Positions 7,956 through 15,002 of a stretch of 64,000 nt of DNA are shown piece by piece. The DNA comes from Mesorhizobium neociceri (lineage in GTDB: Bacteria > Pseudomonadota > Alphaproteobacteria > Rhizobiales > Rhizobiaceae). The notes below the pieces were generated by a model. That model worked only from the letters and a program-made list of their open reading frames with translations. It was not told the DNA's origin and made no database searches. Location of the stretch: the NCBI RefSeq assembly GCF_013520985.1, contig NZ_JACDTY010000004.1:1-64000 (forward strand). Direction: 5' to 3'. The stretch's first letter is position 1. Each line of letters starts with the position of its first letter. Position numbers and translations under genes: made by a program.

Positions 7956-8942
7956 ATGCATTCACGGAAATTTGGCCGGACCGGCCGTACTGTCAGCGAG
8001 ATCGGCTTTGGCGCCTGGGCGATCGGCGCCGCCTGGGGCGAGGTCAATGACGACGATGCGGTCGCCGCCTTGCATGCCGCGCTCGACGCCGGCGTCACCT
8101 TCCTCGACACGGCCGACGTCTATGGCGACGGCCGCTCGGAAAAACTGATCGCACGGGTGATGAAGGAACGCGGCGGCGCCCGTCCGTTCATCGCCACCAA
8201 GGCCGGACGGCGGCTGCCGAAGCAGAGCGTCGAAGGCTACAGCGTTGAGAACCTCAACAGCTGGATCGACCGCAGCCTGAAATACCTCGAGACCGACACG
8301 CTCGACCTGGTGCAGCTGCATTGCCCGCCGACCGATCTTTATTACCACCCGGAGGTGTTCGAGCGTCTCGACAAGCTCACCGAGCAGGGCAAGATCCGCA
8401 ATTACGGCGTCAGCGTCGAGCGCGTCGAAGAGGCGCTGAAGGCGATGCAATATCCCGGAATCGTCAGCGTGCAGATCATCTTCAACGCCTTCCGCCAGCG
8501 TCCGGCCGAACTGTTCTTCGACCAGGCGAAGAAGAACGACGTCGCCATCATCGCCCGCGTGCCGCTGGCCAGCGGCCTGTTGTCGGGCAAGTTCAAGGCG
8601 GACACCAAATTCGAGAGCACCGACCACCGCCTGTTCAACCGCAACGGCGAGGCCTTCGACGTCGGTGAGACGTTTTCGGGCGTGCCCTATGAGGTCGGCC
8701 TGGCGGCGGTCGAGAAGGTGCGGCCGCTGGTGTCAGGCGACACGACGATGGCGAAATTCGCGCTGCGCTGGATCCTGATGTTCGACGCGGTGACGGTGGT
8801 CATCCCCGGCGCCCGCAACCCGGCGCAGGCGGTTTCCAATGCGGAAGCGGCGGAGCTTGCGCCGCTGTCTTCCGAACTGATGACCAAGGTGAAGGCGATC
8901 TACGACCGGGATATCAAGCCTTACGTGCATCAGCGCTGGTAA
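7956..8942 (+). CDS. Aldo/keto reductase
   Basis: A 328-residue TIM-barrel NADPH-dependent oxidoreductase. The catalytic tetrad is visible: Asp and Tyr in FLDTADVYGDGRSEKLI, Lys in FIATKAGRR and His in DLVQLHCPP. The coenzyme-binding end VVIPGARNPAQAVSN is also typical. The start at 7956 is set by an AGGAA ribosome site (7943-7947) and by the family N-terminus MHSRKFGRTGRTVSEIGFG; the upstream in-frame extension is not homologous. It is divergent from the Liv-type importer across a candidate GntR operator, so it probably acts on the imported compound or a product of it. The substrate cannot be read from the sequence. Confidence 0.88.
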   Translation: MHSRKFGRTGRTVSEIGFGAWAIGAAWGEVNDDDAVAALHAALDAGVTFLDTADVYGDGRSEKLIARVMKERGGARPFIATKAGRRLPKQSVEGYSVENLNSWIDRSLKYLETDTLDLVQLHCPPTDLYYHPEVFERLDKLTEQGKIRNYGVSVERVEEALKAMQYPGIVSVQIIFNAFRQRPAELFFDQAKKNDVAIIARVPLASGLLSGKFKADTKFESTDHRLFNRNGEAFDVGETFSGVPYEVGLAAVEKVRPLVSGDTTMAKFALRWILMFDAVTVVIPGARNPAQAVSNAEAAELAPLSSELMTKVKAIYDRDIKPYVHQRW

Positions 8943-8974
8943 TGAGGCGCCGAGCGCCGAGCCTCCTGGAAAGT

Positions 8975-9011
8975 TTCGGAGCCCGATGCCCCTCAGGCAT
9001 CGGGCTCCGAA
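8975..9011. terminator. Bidirectional intrinsic terminator-like hairpin
   Basis: A perfect 16-bp stem TTCGGAGCCCGATGCC (8975-8990) pairs with 8996-9011 around a CCTCA loop. It lies between the convergent aldo/keto reductase and DUF892 genes. There is no long T-run, so it may work as a barrier in both directions. Confidence 0.7.
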
Positions 9012-9032
9012 GGATGTAGCAACCGGCTCGCG

Positions 9033-9542
9033 CTATGCCGCTTCCGCCGCGATGTTAACCGCCGACTCCGCCAGTTGGGTCAGGGCCGCATCGGTTTCCT
9101 TTTCCTCGCTCAGCGTCAACTCGAGCAGGTTCACCGCCTCGTTGTGGCCGAGTTCCGCGGCCCAGGTGCGCAAGGTGCCGTAGCGCGAAATCTCATAGTG
9201 CTCGACGGCCTGTGCTGCCGCCAGCAGGCCGGCGTCGAGAGCCGCCGCGCCCTTGTATTCGTCCATGATCTCCGCACCTTCCTCGGTGATGCCCATGATG
9301 GCCGCGCAGGTCTTGCCGACCGGCTTCTTGCCGATGACTGCGAACACTTTCTCCAGCCGGGCGACATGCTCTTCGGTCTGCCCGCGGTGCTTTTCGAACG
9401 CTGCCTTCAGGTCGCGGCTCTGCGCTGCCTTGGCCATTTTGGGAAGCGTCGCCAGGATCTTCTTCTCGGCGAAATAGATGTCCTTGAGACTGTCGTGGAA
9501 GAGGTTGCTCAGGTCTTTGGAGGATGCCTTCGTCGTCGCCAT
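9033..9542 (-). CDS. DUF892 (YciE/YciF-like) ferritin-like protein
   Basis: A 169-residue, all-helical protein of the ferritin-like DUF892 family. It shows the N-terminal signature LFHDSLKDIYFAEKKILATLPKM, HRGQTEEHVARLEKVF and VEHYEISRYGTLRTWA; the Glu/His pairs are the usual di-metal ligands. Members accompany stress responses (osmotic or oxidative), but the exact role is unknown. It has a purine-rich site (AAAAAGGAAAGCA) upstream of the ATG. It stands alone on the minus strand. Confidence 0.88.
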   Translation of the reverse strand: MATTKASSKDLSNLFHDSLKDIYFAEKKILATLPKMAKAAQSRDLKAAFEKHRGQTEEHVARLEKVFAVIGKKPVGKTCAAIMGITEEGAEIMDEYKGAAALDAGLLAAAQAVEHYEISRYGTLRTWAAELGHNEAVNLLELTLSEEKETDAALTQLAESAVNIAAEAA

Positions 9543-9677
9543 CGTTGCTTTCCTTTTTTGGAGTGGAGTGTCATTTCAACTCCGGCATCCGGGACAGGTT
9601 CCGCCAAGATATCGATTAAACCAGCGGGTAATTTCCACGGCTCTTGCGGCGGCTTGGTCCATACGGCTGGCGAGCGC

Positions 9678-9887
9678 CTATTTGTTCTCCTGGCGCTTTT
9701 CGATCTCATAGGTGAGCCATCGGCAGAACATGCCGACGATCGATGCCGCGGCTCCGCCGAGCAGGCAGGCGACCAACAGCGGACTTTGCGAGGCGCTCGA
9801 CCAGCTCACGATGGCCAGCAGAACAACACTGGCGGTCGAAATCAGATAGCCGACGCCCTTGAGCAGATGCAGAGCAGCTCTTGTCAT
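9678..9887 (-). CDS. Small two-helix membrane protein, unknown function
   Basis: A 69-residue protein starting MTRAALHLLKGVGYLI. Two hydrophobic segments (about residues 9-25 and 32-50) end in a charged tail (RWLTYEIEKRQENK). The ATG at 9887 has a good ribosome site (AGGGAGATTCGAG), whereas the longer in-frame reading upstream overlaps the region before the pyrophosphatase. It is divergent from ppa. No family was recognised. Confidence 0.6.
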   Translation of the reverse strand: MTRAALHLLKGVGYLISTASVVLLAIVSWSSASQSPLLVACLLGGAAASIVGMFCRWLTYEIEKRQENK

Positions 9888-9993
9888 CTCGAATCTCCCT
9901 GGCCGAAATCTCCTTAGCCGGCGGCCTGCTCTCGGGAACATTCTTGGTGTCTTGAAGTTCCATCCCAAGCGAACCCGCGACAGAGGCACGCCG

Positions 9994-10527
9994 ATGCCCG
10001 ACTATCTAAAACTGCCGACCACGACCAAGGGCCTGGTCAGAGTGGTGATCGAGACCCCCCGCGGCGCTGCCGCCAAAATGGCCTATGACCCGGCCATCCA
10101 GGCCTTCGCTTATGTTCGCCCGTTGCCGGCCGCGATGACCTATCCCTACGACTGGGGCTTTATCCCTTCGACGCTCGGCGAGGACGGCGATCCCCTCGAC
10201 GGGCTGGTCATCCACCAGGCGGCCACGGCACCCGGCATCGTCATCAAATGCGATCTGCTGGGCGCCTTGCGGGTCAAGCAGAAGGACAAGGGTGGCGCGG
10301 CCCTGCGCAATGACCGCTACATCTTCTCCCCACGCAACGAGGATGCCGAACACGAGCCGGTCGCCGCGGATCACGTGCCCGAACATCTAAGGCGCGAAAT
10401 CGAACAGTTCTTTCGGTCGTCTGTGCTGGGAACGGGCAAGGCGATCAGGTTCAAGGGCTGGCAGGACGCTGCGGAAGCGCGCAAGTCGATCAAAAGGGGA
10501 ATGAAGGCCTTCGCGGCCCGCAAGTGA
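9994..10527 (+). CDS. ppa: Inorganic pyrophosphatase (family I)
   Basis: A 177-residue soluble enzyme that hydrolyses pyrophosphate to phosphate and so pulls biosynthetic reactions forward. The family I signature with its aspartates is EDGDPLDGLVI, preceded by YPYDWGFIPST (the Tyr and Asp of the active site). The start at 9994 follows an AGAGG ribosome site and gives the family N-terminus. The sequence is diverged from the compact housekeeping enzyme and includes RVKQKDKGGAALRNDRYIF, so it may be a second, accessory pyrophosphatase; the housekeeping copy could lie elsewhere in the genome. Confidence 0.85.
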   Translation: MPDYLKLPTTTKGLVRVVIETPRGAAAKMAYDPAIQAFAYVRPLPAAMTYPYDWGFIPSTLGEDGDPLDGLVIHQAATAPGIVIKCDLLGALRVKQKDKGGAALRNDRYIFSPRNEDAEHEPVAADHVPEHLRREIEQFFRSSVLGTGKAIRFKGWQDAAEARKSIKRGMKAFAARK

Positions 10528-10548
10528 TCGATGGGCCGCTGTCCGCGC

Positions 10549-10722
10549 TCAGCGCTCAATGCGTTCGAGATTGCGCGCAACCTCGGTCTGGGCGACCTGC
10601 AGCAGCGTGTCTATTTCGAACATCGCCACGGCATGCCCGCCGTCACGAATGACGAGGCGGGCGCGGTGGAGCAGGGCGGAGACCGCTCGCAGCGTTTCGG
10701 CATGGCTCAATGGATTCGGCAA
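10549..10722 (-). CDS. Small conserved-looking protein with TTG start
   Basis: A 57-residue frame beginning LPNPLSHAETLRAVSALL and ending EVARNLERIER. It is below the usual length cut-off and has no ATG. A perfect AGGAGG lies 7 bases upstream of the TTG at 10722, which strongly supports the start. Helical and soluble, convergent with ppa. Function unknown; the coding call rests on the ribosome site and on a codon pattern like its neighbours. Confidence 0.5.
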   Translation of the reverse strand: MPNPLSHAETLRAVSALLHRARLVIRDGGHAVAMFEIDTLLQVAQTEVARNLERIER

Positions 10723-10863
10723 ATGCGTGCCTCCTGTCAAGCACAACCGCTGGAGCTGGAGACCGTTCCCAAAAAGGCGTTCACTATCGGCCTGCGCCGG
10801 GCATAGCTCGGAACCATCCTTGTCCACTGGCCGTTCCCCGTATCTCAAACGAAAGGAACAGCC

Positions 10864-11208
10864 ATGGCCGACACCTCGAACGACACCCCGAAGATTTCCA
10901 CCCGAGAGGCCCAGGAGGCCCTGGAAAAGCAGGTTGCATCGCTCAAGCGGGAGATCAGCAAGATCAACAGGACGCTTGCTGACCGCGCCGAAGACGCCGC
11001 TGACGAAGCCGGCGGCTGGTATGGCAGCGCCACCGAGCGGGCGGCGCGGGCAGCGCAGCAGCTGAGATCGCAGGCGCACACGGTATCCGAAACCGTCCAG
11101 CAGAATCCCGGCACCATCAGCAGCGCTTTCGTGCTTGGCGGCATTGCCGGGCTGTTGATCGGACTGCTGCTCGGGCAAACCCAGGAACGTGACCGCCGCT
11201 GGTTTTAG
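10864..11208 (+). CDS. DUF883/ElaB-like membrane-anchored protein
   Basis: A 114-residue protein with a helical, charged N-terminal region (EALEKQVASLKREISKINRTL, coiled coil) and an amphipathic segment (ERAARAAQQLRSQAHTV). One C-terminal transmembrane helix (about residues 88-106, GTISSAFVLGGIAGLLIGLL) is followed by a short RRWF tail. This layout matches the DUF883/ElaB group, tail-anchored inner-membrane proteins linked to stress and stationary phase. SD AAAGGAAC precedes the ATG. Confidence 0.72.
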   Translation: MADTSNDTPKISTREAQEALEKQVASLKREISKINRTLADRAEDAADEAGGWYGSATERAARAAQQLRSQAHTVSETVQQNPGTISSAFVLGGIAGLLIGLLLGQTQERDRRWF

Positions 11209-11374
11209 CGGGCGGCAGAGGTGATTTGGCGCGACCTGTCCCGTTGCGGGATGGGTCGCAGTGACTATCGCGCCCGCTGGCTTGGCCAGCGGGCTTTTCA
11301 TTGTGGGAGGATTGCCAAATCAATCTCTGGCCTTGGCGTAGATCGCCCCGATCAGAAATCCGAGATTGACAACT

Positions 11375-11390
11375 GTCCTACTAGTAGGTA
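11375..11390. promoter_or_regulatory. TetR operator inside the promoter of the TetR gene
   Basis: CCTACTAGTAGG (11377-11388) is a perfect dyad. It fills the spacer after a TTGACA -35 box (11366-11371), and a weak -10 (TAGGTA, 11389-11394) follows at 17 bp. That would place the transcript start at about the ATG (11401). Twelve of the central bases recur before the DUF308 gene at 12053-12068, so the TetR protein very likely binds both. Confidence 0.65.
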
Positions 11391-11400
11391 GGTAACCGCC

Positions 11401-11988
11401 ATGAGCAATCTTGTGGCGACCTCGGATCAGATTTTGGCATCGGCGCGAACCTTCATCGTGGCGGGCGGCTACAACGGATTCAGCTACGCCGATATCGCCG
11501 GCGAGGTGGGGATACGCAAGGCGAGCATCCACCATCATTTCCCCAGCAAGGTCGACCTTGTTCGCAGCCTTGTGGCGCGCCATCGCGAGCGTACTGAGGT
11601 CGGCATGGCAGATCTGGAAGGTAAATTCCCTGACTCGCTTGCGCTGCTTCGAGCCTATGCTGGGCACTGGGCGAAATGCATTGAAGACGCGAGCGTTCCG
11701 TTTTGCGTTTGTGCGCTGCTTGCCAGCGAACTCCCGGCACTCCCGCCTGAGGTTGCGGTCGAGGTGCGGGCTTACTTTCGATTTCTGTCGTCCTGGTTGA
11801 CCAAGGTCATGCAGCGGGGCGCTGAACAGGGGATTCTCAAATTCGCCAACTCTGCCGGGCTGGAGGCTGAGACCTTCATGGCGACTGTCCATGGCGCGAT
11901 GCTGTCGGCGCGTGCCTATGGCAACCCTGCCGTCTTTGACGCCATCCTGACGCCGACAGTGCTGCGTCTATCGGCGAAGGTTCACTAA
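11401..11988 (+). CDS. TetR/AcrR-family transcriptional repressor
   Basis: A 195-residue regulator. The N-terminal helix-turn-helix is at about residues 25-55 (FSYADIAGEVGIRKASIHHHF), followed by a helical ligand domain with two Cys (VPFCVCALLASELPAL). The same CTAGTAGGTA-containing operator is found in its own promoter and before the DUF308 gene at 12099. This suggests autorepression and control of that membrane protein in response to an unknown small molecule. Near-zero spacing between the predicted transcript start and the ATG hints at a leaderless message. Confidence 0.88.
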   Translation: MSNLVATSDQILASARTFIVAGGYNGFSYADIAGEVGIRKASIHHHFPSKVDLVRSLVARHRERTEVGMADLEGKFPDSLALLRAYAGHWAKCIEDASVPFCVCALLASELPALPPEVAVEVRAYFRFLSSWLTKVMQRGAEQGILKFANSAGLEAETFMATVHGAMLSARAYGNPAVFDAILTPTVLRLSAKVH

Positions 11989-12052
11989 CAGGGAATTTGC
12001 ACGACTGAAGGGCAAGCCCTCCACCGACTTCCCGCAATGCGTTCATCTCGCC

Positions 12053-12068
12053 TACCTTCTAGTAGGTA
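12053..12068. promoter_or_regulatory. Second copy of the TetR operator
   Basis: TACCTTCTAGTAGGTA, an imperfect dyad, shares the CTAGTAGGTA half with the operator at 11375-11390. It lies 30 bp before the DUF308 gene start. It probably overlaps the promoter (a TATACC-like -10 follows at once). Confidence 0.62.
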
Positions 12069-12098
12069 TACCAAACCAAGCACGAAAGGAAAATCCCA

Positions 12099-12680
12099 AT
12101 GCTTGCCCAGACGAATGAAACCAACCTTGTCCAATCTTCCTGGCTGAAGAGCTACTATTTCATGCGCTTTGCCGTCGCGGCCGCCTGGGTGCTCCTGGCT
12201 TTCACGGTCGCCAAGGCAATGCCGTCCCTGGCAGCCATCATGCTGGTCGCCTATCCAGCTTGGGATGCGCTGGCCAACTTCGTCGACGCCCAGCGCAGCG
12301 GCGGCCTGAACCGCAACAAGACGCAGCTGCTCAACTTTATCATCAGCGTTATCACCACGGTCGCGGTCGCCATTGCTCTCGGCAAAAGCATGAATGCGGT
12401 GCTCGCGGTCTTTGGTGTCTGGGCTGTCCTGTCGGGCCTTTTCCAGCTCGCCACCGCGATCCGGCGCTGGAAGTCCGGCGCGCAGTGGGCAATGGTGCTG
12501 AGCGGCGCCCAGTCGGCACTGGCCGGCATTTTCTTCGTGAAGATGGCCGGCGGTGCGGCGACGATCGAAATCACCAACGTCGCGCCCTACGCCGCGTTCG
12601 GCGCCTTCTACTTCCTGGTCTCCGCCGTCTGGCTGACGGTGAGCGACGCGCGGCGCAAGTCGGCACAGGCAGCGGGATGA
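12099..12680 (+). CDS. DUF308-type membrane protein
   Basis: A 193-residue protein with about six transmembrane helices (FAVAAAWVLLAFTVAKAM, then AIMLVAYPAWDALANFVD, and others), resembling the HdeD/DUF308 group of small inner-membrane proteins. SD AAAGGAAAA precedes the ATG at 12099. It follows the TetR gene and carries the same operator, so it is most likely the repressor's regulated target. No transported substrate can be deduced. Confidence 0.75.
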   Translation: MLAQTNETNLVQSSWLKSYYFMRFAVAAAWVLLAFTVAKAMPSLAAIMLVAYPAWDALANFVDAQRSGGLNRNKTQLLNFIISVITTVAVAIALGKSMNAVLAVFGVWAVLSGLFQLATAIRRWKSGAQWAMVLSGAQSALAGIFFVKMAGGAATIEITNVAPYAAFGAFYFLVSAVWLTVSDARRKSAQAAG

Positions 12681-12796
12681 AGGTATCGCACGTCCGAAAT
12701 GGGATTTTGAGGTTAGCGCCGCTGGGCGCCCTCAACAGGTGAGTTGAGTTTCCTGGCCGCGGTCGTATGTTCGTTGACCGCGGTGGAGGATAACAA

Positions 12797-13006
12797 GTGG
12801 GCATTCGAAGCAAGGCCACGGAGGCTGGCATTCTGCGGCCATCCGAACTCGACCTGTTGGGGCGTGTATTCCAGCAGCTCAAGCTCGAAGGTCAATCGCC
12901 AGAAGCACGCGACGCTCTCGCATCCCGGATTATCGCGAACTATATGGCCGGCGTGTTCGACGAAGCCGAGCTCGTCACTCTTTCGAGGCAACCGCTGGGC
13001 CGGTAG
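12797..13006 (+). CDS. Small soluble protein, unknown function
   Basis: A 69-residue frame starting at GTG 12797, preceded by GGAGGATAACAA. It begins GIRSKATEAGILRPSELDLL. The sequence is helical and acidic, with ARDALASRIIANYMAGVFDEAEL, a pattern of short rhizobial proteins that often sit singly. No known domain was recognised. Confidence 0.6.
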   Translation: MGIRSKATEAGILRPSELDLLGRVFQQLKLEGQSPEARDALASRIIANYMAGVFDEAELVTLSRQPLGR

Positions 13007-13069
13007 TGCGCTTCCATCCCGCGTGCCGGAATGAAGGGTTTCGGTTCGTCAACTCAGAGGAACAAGGCA

Positions 13070-13339
13070 ATGCCGACTGACCCACCAATAGAGCGACGGT
13101 CGCATATCCGTGACCTTGTTCTGAAGGAAGCGACAATCGACTCCGGCGACGCCACTATCAATTGCCTGGTTTGTAACCAGCACGCTCACGGTGCGGAGTT
13201 ACGGGTGAAGGCCGACATCGCAATTCCCGACCGTTTCGTGCTTCACGTCCCTGTCGATCGTACCAGTTATCGCGCCGTGGTGCGGTGGAGACGGAAGGAG
13301 CGACTTGGGGTGCAACTCGATGCGGGAAGGCAGACGTAG
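13070..13339 (+). CDS. PilZ-domain protein
   Basis: An 89-residue single-domain protein. ERRSHIR at the N-terminus corresponds to the RxxxR loop that binds cyclic di-GMP. The second motif reads CNQHAHGAEL, where the usual (D/N)xSxxG has His in place of Ser, so nucleotide binding may be weakened. It ends with the VVRWRRKERLGVQL strand typical of alphaproteobacterial PilZ proteins. The start at 13070 is set by AGAGGAAC upstream. It has no catalytic partner domain and would act as a receptor or adaptor. Confidence 0.72.
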   Translation: MPTDPPIERRSHIRDLVLKEATIDSGDATINCLVCNQHAHGAELRVKADIAIPDRFVLHVPVDRTSYRAVVRWRRKERLGVQLDAGRQT

Positions 13340-13358
13340 ATGGCGGTAGCCACCAGCC

Positions 13359-13583
13359 ATGCCTGGATGCACCGCGCCTCTGGTGGATGTCATCCGCTTT
13401 GCGCGCAATCTCCGCTCGGATTGGCCAGCCGTAATCACAACCGGCTACGCTGATGCGGACGCGATTGCCGATCGACCGTCCGATGTCCCGTTGCTTGGCA
13501 AGCCGTTCCGCGAAAAGGTTACCTCAATCGGCCGACTTGGCACCGGCAAGCCCGCCACTCCGGAAAGCGGCGGGCTTGGATGA
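13359..13583 (+). pseudogene. Fragment of a response-regulator receiver domain
   Basis: The translation contains FARNLRSDWPAVITTGYADADAI and then VPLLGKPFRE, the last third of a CheY-like receiver domain. It includes the Thr of the switch and the conserved Lys-Pro, as found at the end of hybrid histidine kinases. The phosphoacceptor Asp and everything before it are absent, and the rest of the frame is unrelated. It is a remnant of a lost gene, not a working protein. Confidence 0.6.
13548..13577 (-). terminator. Terminator-like hairpin after the DUF1236 gene
   Basis: AAGCCCGCC (13548-13556) pairs with GGCGGGCTT (13569-13577) around a 12-base loop. It lies just downstream of the minus-strand DUF1236 gene that ends at 13591. 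Confidence 0.55.
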
Positions 13584-13590
13584 ACTTGGA

Positions 13591-13890
13591 TCACTGAATA
13601 ATCTTCACGATCTTGCGGGTGCCAGGATCAACCACCACGGTCTGGTTGTCGACCACGACGTAGCGGTATTTGACGTTGGGAACTTCGTGAAGTTCAACGG
13701 TATCGGGCAGAGCCGTGCCGACATTGAGTTCCACGCCGGGAAGCTTGACGGAAGCGAGCGGCTGCTTGTGCACATACTCCTTGATTACCGTTTCCTGCTC
13801 AGGCTGGATGATCACATCCTGAGCGGCTGCAGCGCCAACACCGGCGAGTAGCAAAAGTCCTGCCGCGGCGGTTGTAAGATGCATTCTCAT
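13591..13890 (-). CDS. DUF1236 small secreted protein
   Basis: A 99-residue protein with a signal peptide (MRMHLTTAAAGLLLLAGVGA, cleavage near AAAAQ). A DUF1236 domain follows, ending YRYVVVDNQTVVVDPGTRKIVKII. The domain is common in rhizobial periplasmic proteins of unknown function. It is divergent from the second DUF1236 gene at 14094, and the two end in closely similar motifs, so they are paralogues. SD GGAAAGGAGACG precedes the ATG. Confidence 0.8.
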   Translation of the reverse strand: MRMHLTTAAAGLLLLAGVGAAAAQDVIIQPEQETVIKEYVHKQPLASVKLPGVELNVGTALPDTVELHEVPNVKYRYVVVDNQTVVVDPGTRKIVKIIQ

Positions 13891-14093
13891 GATCGTCTCC
13901 TTTCCTCTGTGAGCGAGCCCTTGCGCTGCGCGTTTGATGCCATTCGCAGCCGGGTCTCATGGTCGTAAACGCCATCGGATGTGGCTTGTTCCTTCAAATT
14001 TCTGCCTGTCGGTTTTGCCAATTCGCGTTGGAACAAAGCTTTTCGGTTGAGGTTTACCCAGCGAAGGGACCGACACTTTCGAGGAGACTTTCC

Positions 14094-14852
14094 ATGAAAC
14101 ATATTCTGATCACCAGCATGCTGGCGCTCGGCGTTGGCTGCGGAGCCGCACTAGCTCAGACACAGCCAGCCGAAACCCAGTCGGGCGCCGACGCCAAGTG
14201 CGCGGCCGGCGCGGCCGACTGTCAAAAGGGCTCGAAGATGAAGATGGGCGAGCGGGCCCAGGGCAAGGCCAAGGTCCAGACGGACCAGCAGGCTCAAGGC
14301 AAGCCCAAGCTCAAGACCGGCGAGCAGGCCCAAGGCAAGGCAGGTGTGACCACCGATCAGCAGGCCCAGGGCAAGGCAGGTGTGACCACCGATCAGCAGG
14401 CCCAGGGCAAAGCCAAGGTCCAGACGGACCAGCAGGCTCAAGGCAAGCCAAAGCTTAAGACCGATGAGCAGGCCCAGGGCAAGGCTGGTGCGACAACCGA
14501 CCAGCAGGCTCAGGGCAAAGCCAACGTCCAGACCGACGAGCAGGCTCAGGGCAAGACCTCGACACAGACTGACCAGGGCTCGACTGCTTCCATCACCAAC
14601 GTGACGGTCGAACAGAAAACCCAGATCACCCAGGTCATCAAGGAGACCAGGATCGAGCCGGTGTCCAATGTCGATTTCGACATTTCGGTCGGCATCGAGA
14701 TTCCCCGGCACAAGATTCGGCTGCATCGTCTGCCGGCGCGTATCGTCAAGATCGTGCCAGCCTACGAAACCTACGAGTATTTCGTTTTGGCTGACGGTCG
14801 CATCGTCATCGTCGATCCGGATACGCTGAAGATCGTGCTTATCCTGACCTGA
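14094..14852 (+). CDS. DUF1236 secreted protein with 12-residue tandem repeats
   Basis: A 252-residue protein: signal peptide (MKHILITSMLALGVGCGAAL, cleavage near ALAQ), a hydrophilic repeat region (residues 52-159), then a DUF1236 domain ending EYFVLADGRIVIVDPDTLKI. Nine 12-residue units follow the pattern D(Q/E)QAQGKxxxxT. The repeats have no Cys or aromatic residues and are probably unstructured in the periplasm. The ATG at 14094 has SD GAGGAG 8 bases upstream; an earlier in-frame ATG would bury the signal peptide. Copy number is likely variable between strains because the units are near-identical at the DNA level. Confidence 0.8.
   Translation: MKHILITSMLALGVGCGAALAQTQPAETQSGADAKCAAGAADCQKGSKMKMGERAQGKAKVQTDQQAQGKPKLKTGEQAQGKAGVTTDQQAQGKAGVTTDQQAQGKAKVQTDQQAQGKPKLKTDEQAQGKAGATTDQQAQGKANVQTDEQAQGKTSTQTDQGSTASITNVTVEQKTQITQVIKETRIEPVSNVDFDISVGIEIPRHKIRLHRLPARIVKIVPAYETYEYFVLADGRIVIVDPDTLKIVLILT
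14247..14570 (+). repeat. Nine in-frame 36-bp tandem repeats
   Basis: Each unit encodes 12 residues such as DQQAQGKAGVTT, DQQAQGKAKVQT or DQQAQGKPKLKT. Units 3 and 4 share the same AQGKAGVTT sequence, and the pair AKVQT then PKLKT occurs twice (units 1-2 and 5-6), pointing to duplication of blocks larger than one unit. The repeat lies wholly inside the DUF1236 gene. Confidence 0.85.
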
Positions 14853-14877
14853 CCTTGAAAGCCCATCGCACCGAAAC

Positions 14878-14905
14878 GCCCGCCACGTCGACGTGGCGGG
14901 CCTTT
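14878..14905 (+). terminator. Intrinsic terminator after the repeat protein gene
   Basis: GCCCGCCACGT (14878-14888) pairs with ACGTGGCGGGC (14891-14901) and is followed by CTTT. It lies 26 bases past the stop of the gene at 14094-14852. Confidence 0.72.
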
Positions 14906-15002
14906 CCATAAGATCTGCTGATGAATCAGCTTTCGGCGAACGGAACCAGAAAGGCCGTTCCGCGTCATAAGGGAGGTTCTGTGCAGCTCCGGAGTTGACT
15001 CG

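Noticed and set aside
14247..14570. Regular 36-bp repeats resembling a CRISPR array
   Set aside because: The repeats are contiguous without spacers, stay in frame and encode part of a signal-peptide protein; no cas genes are present.
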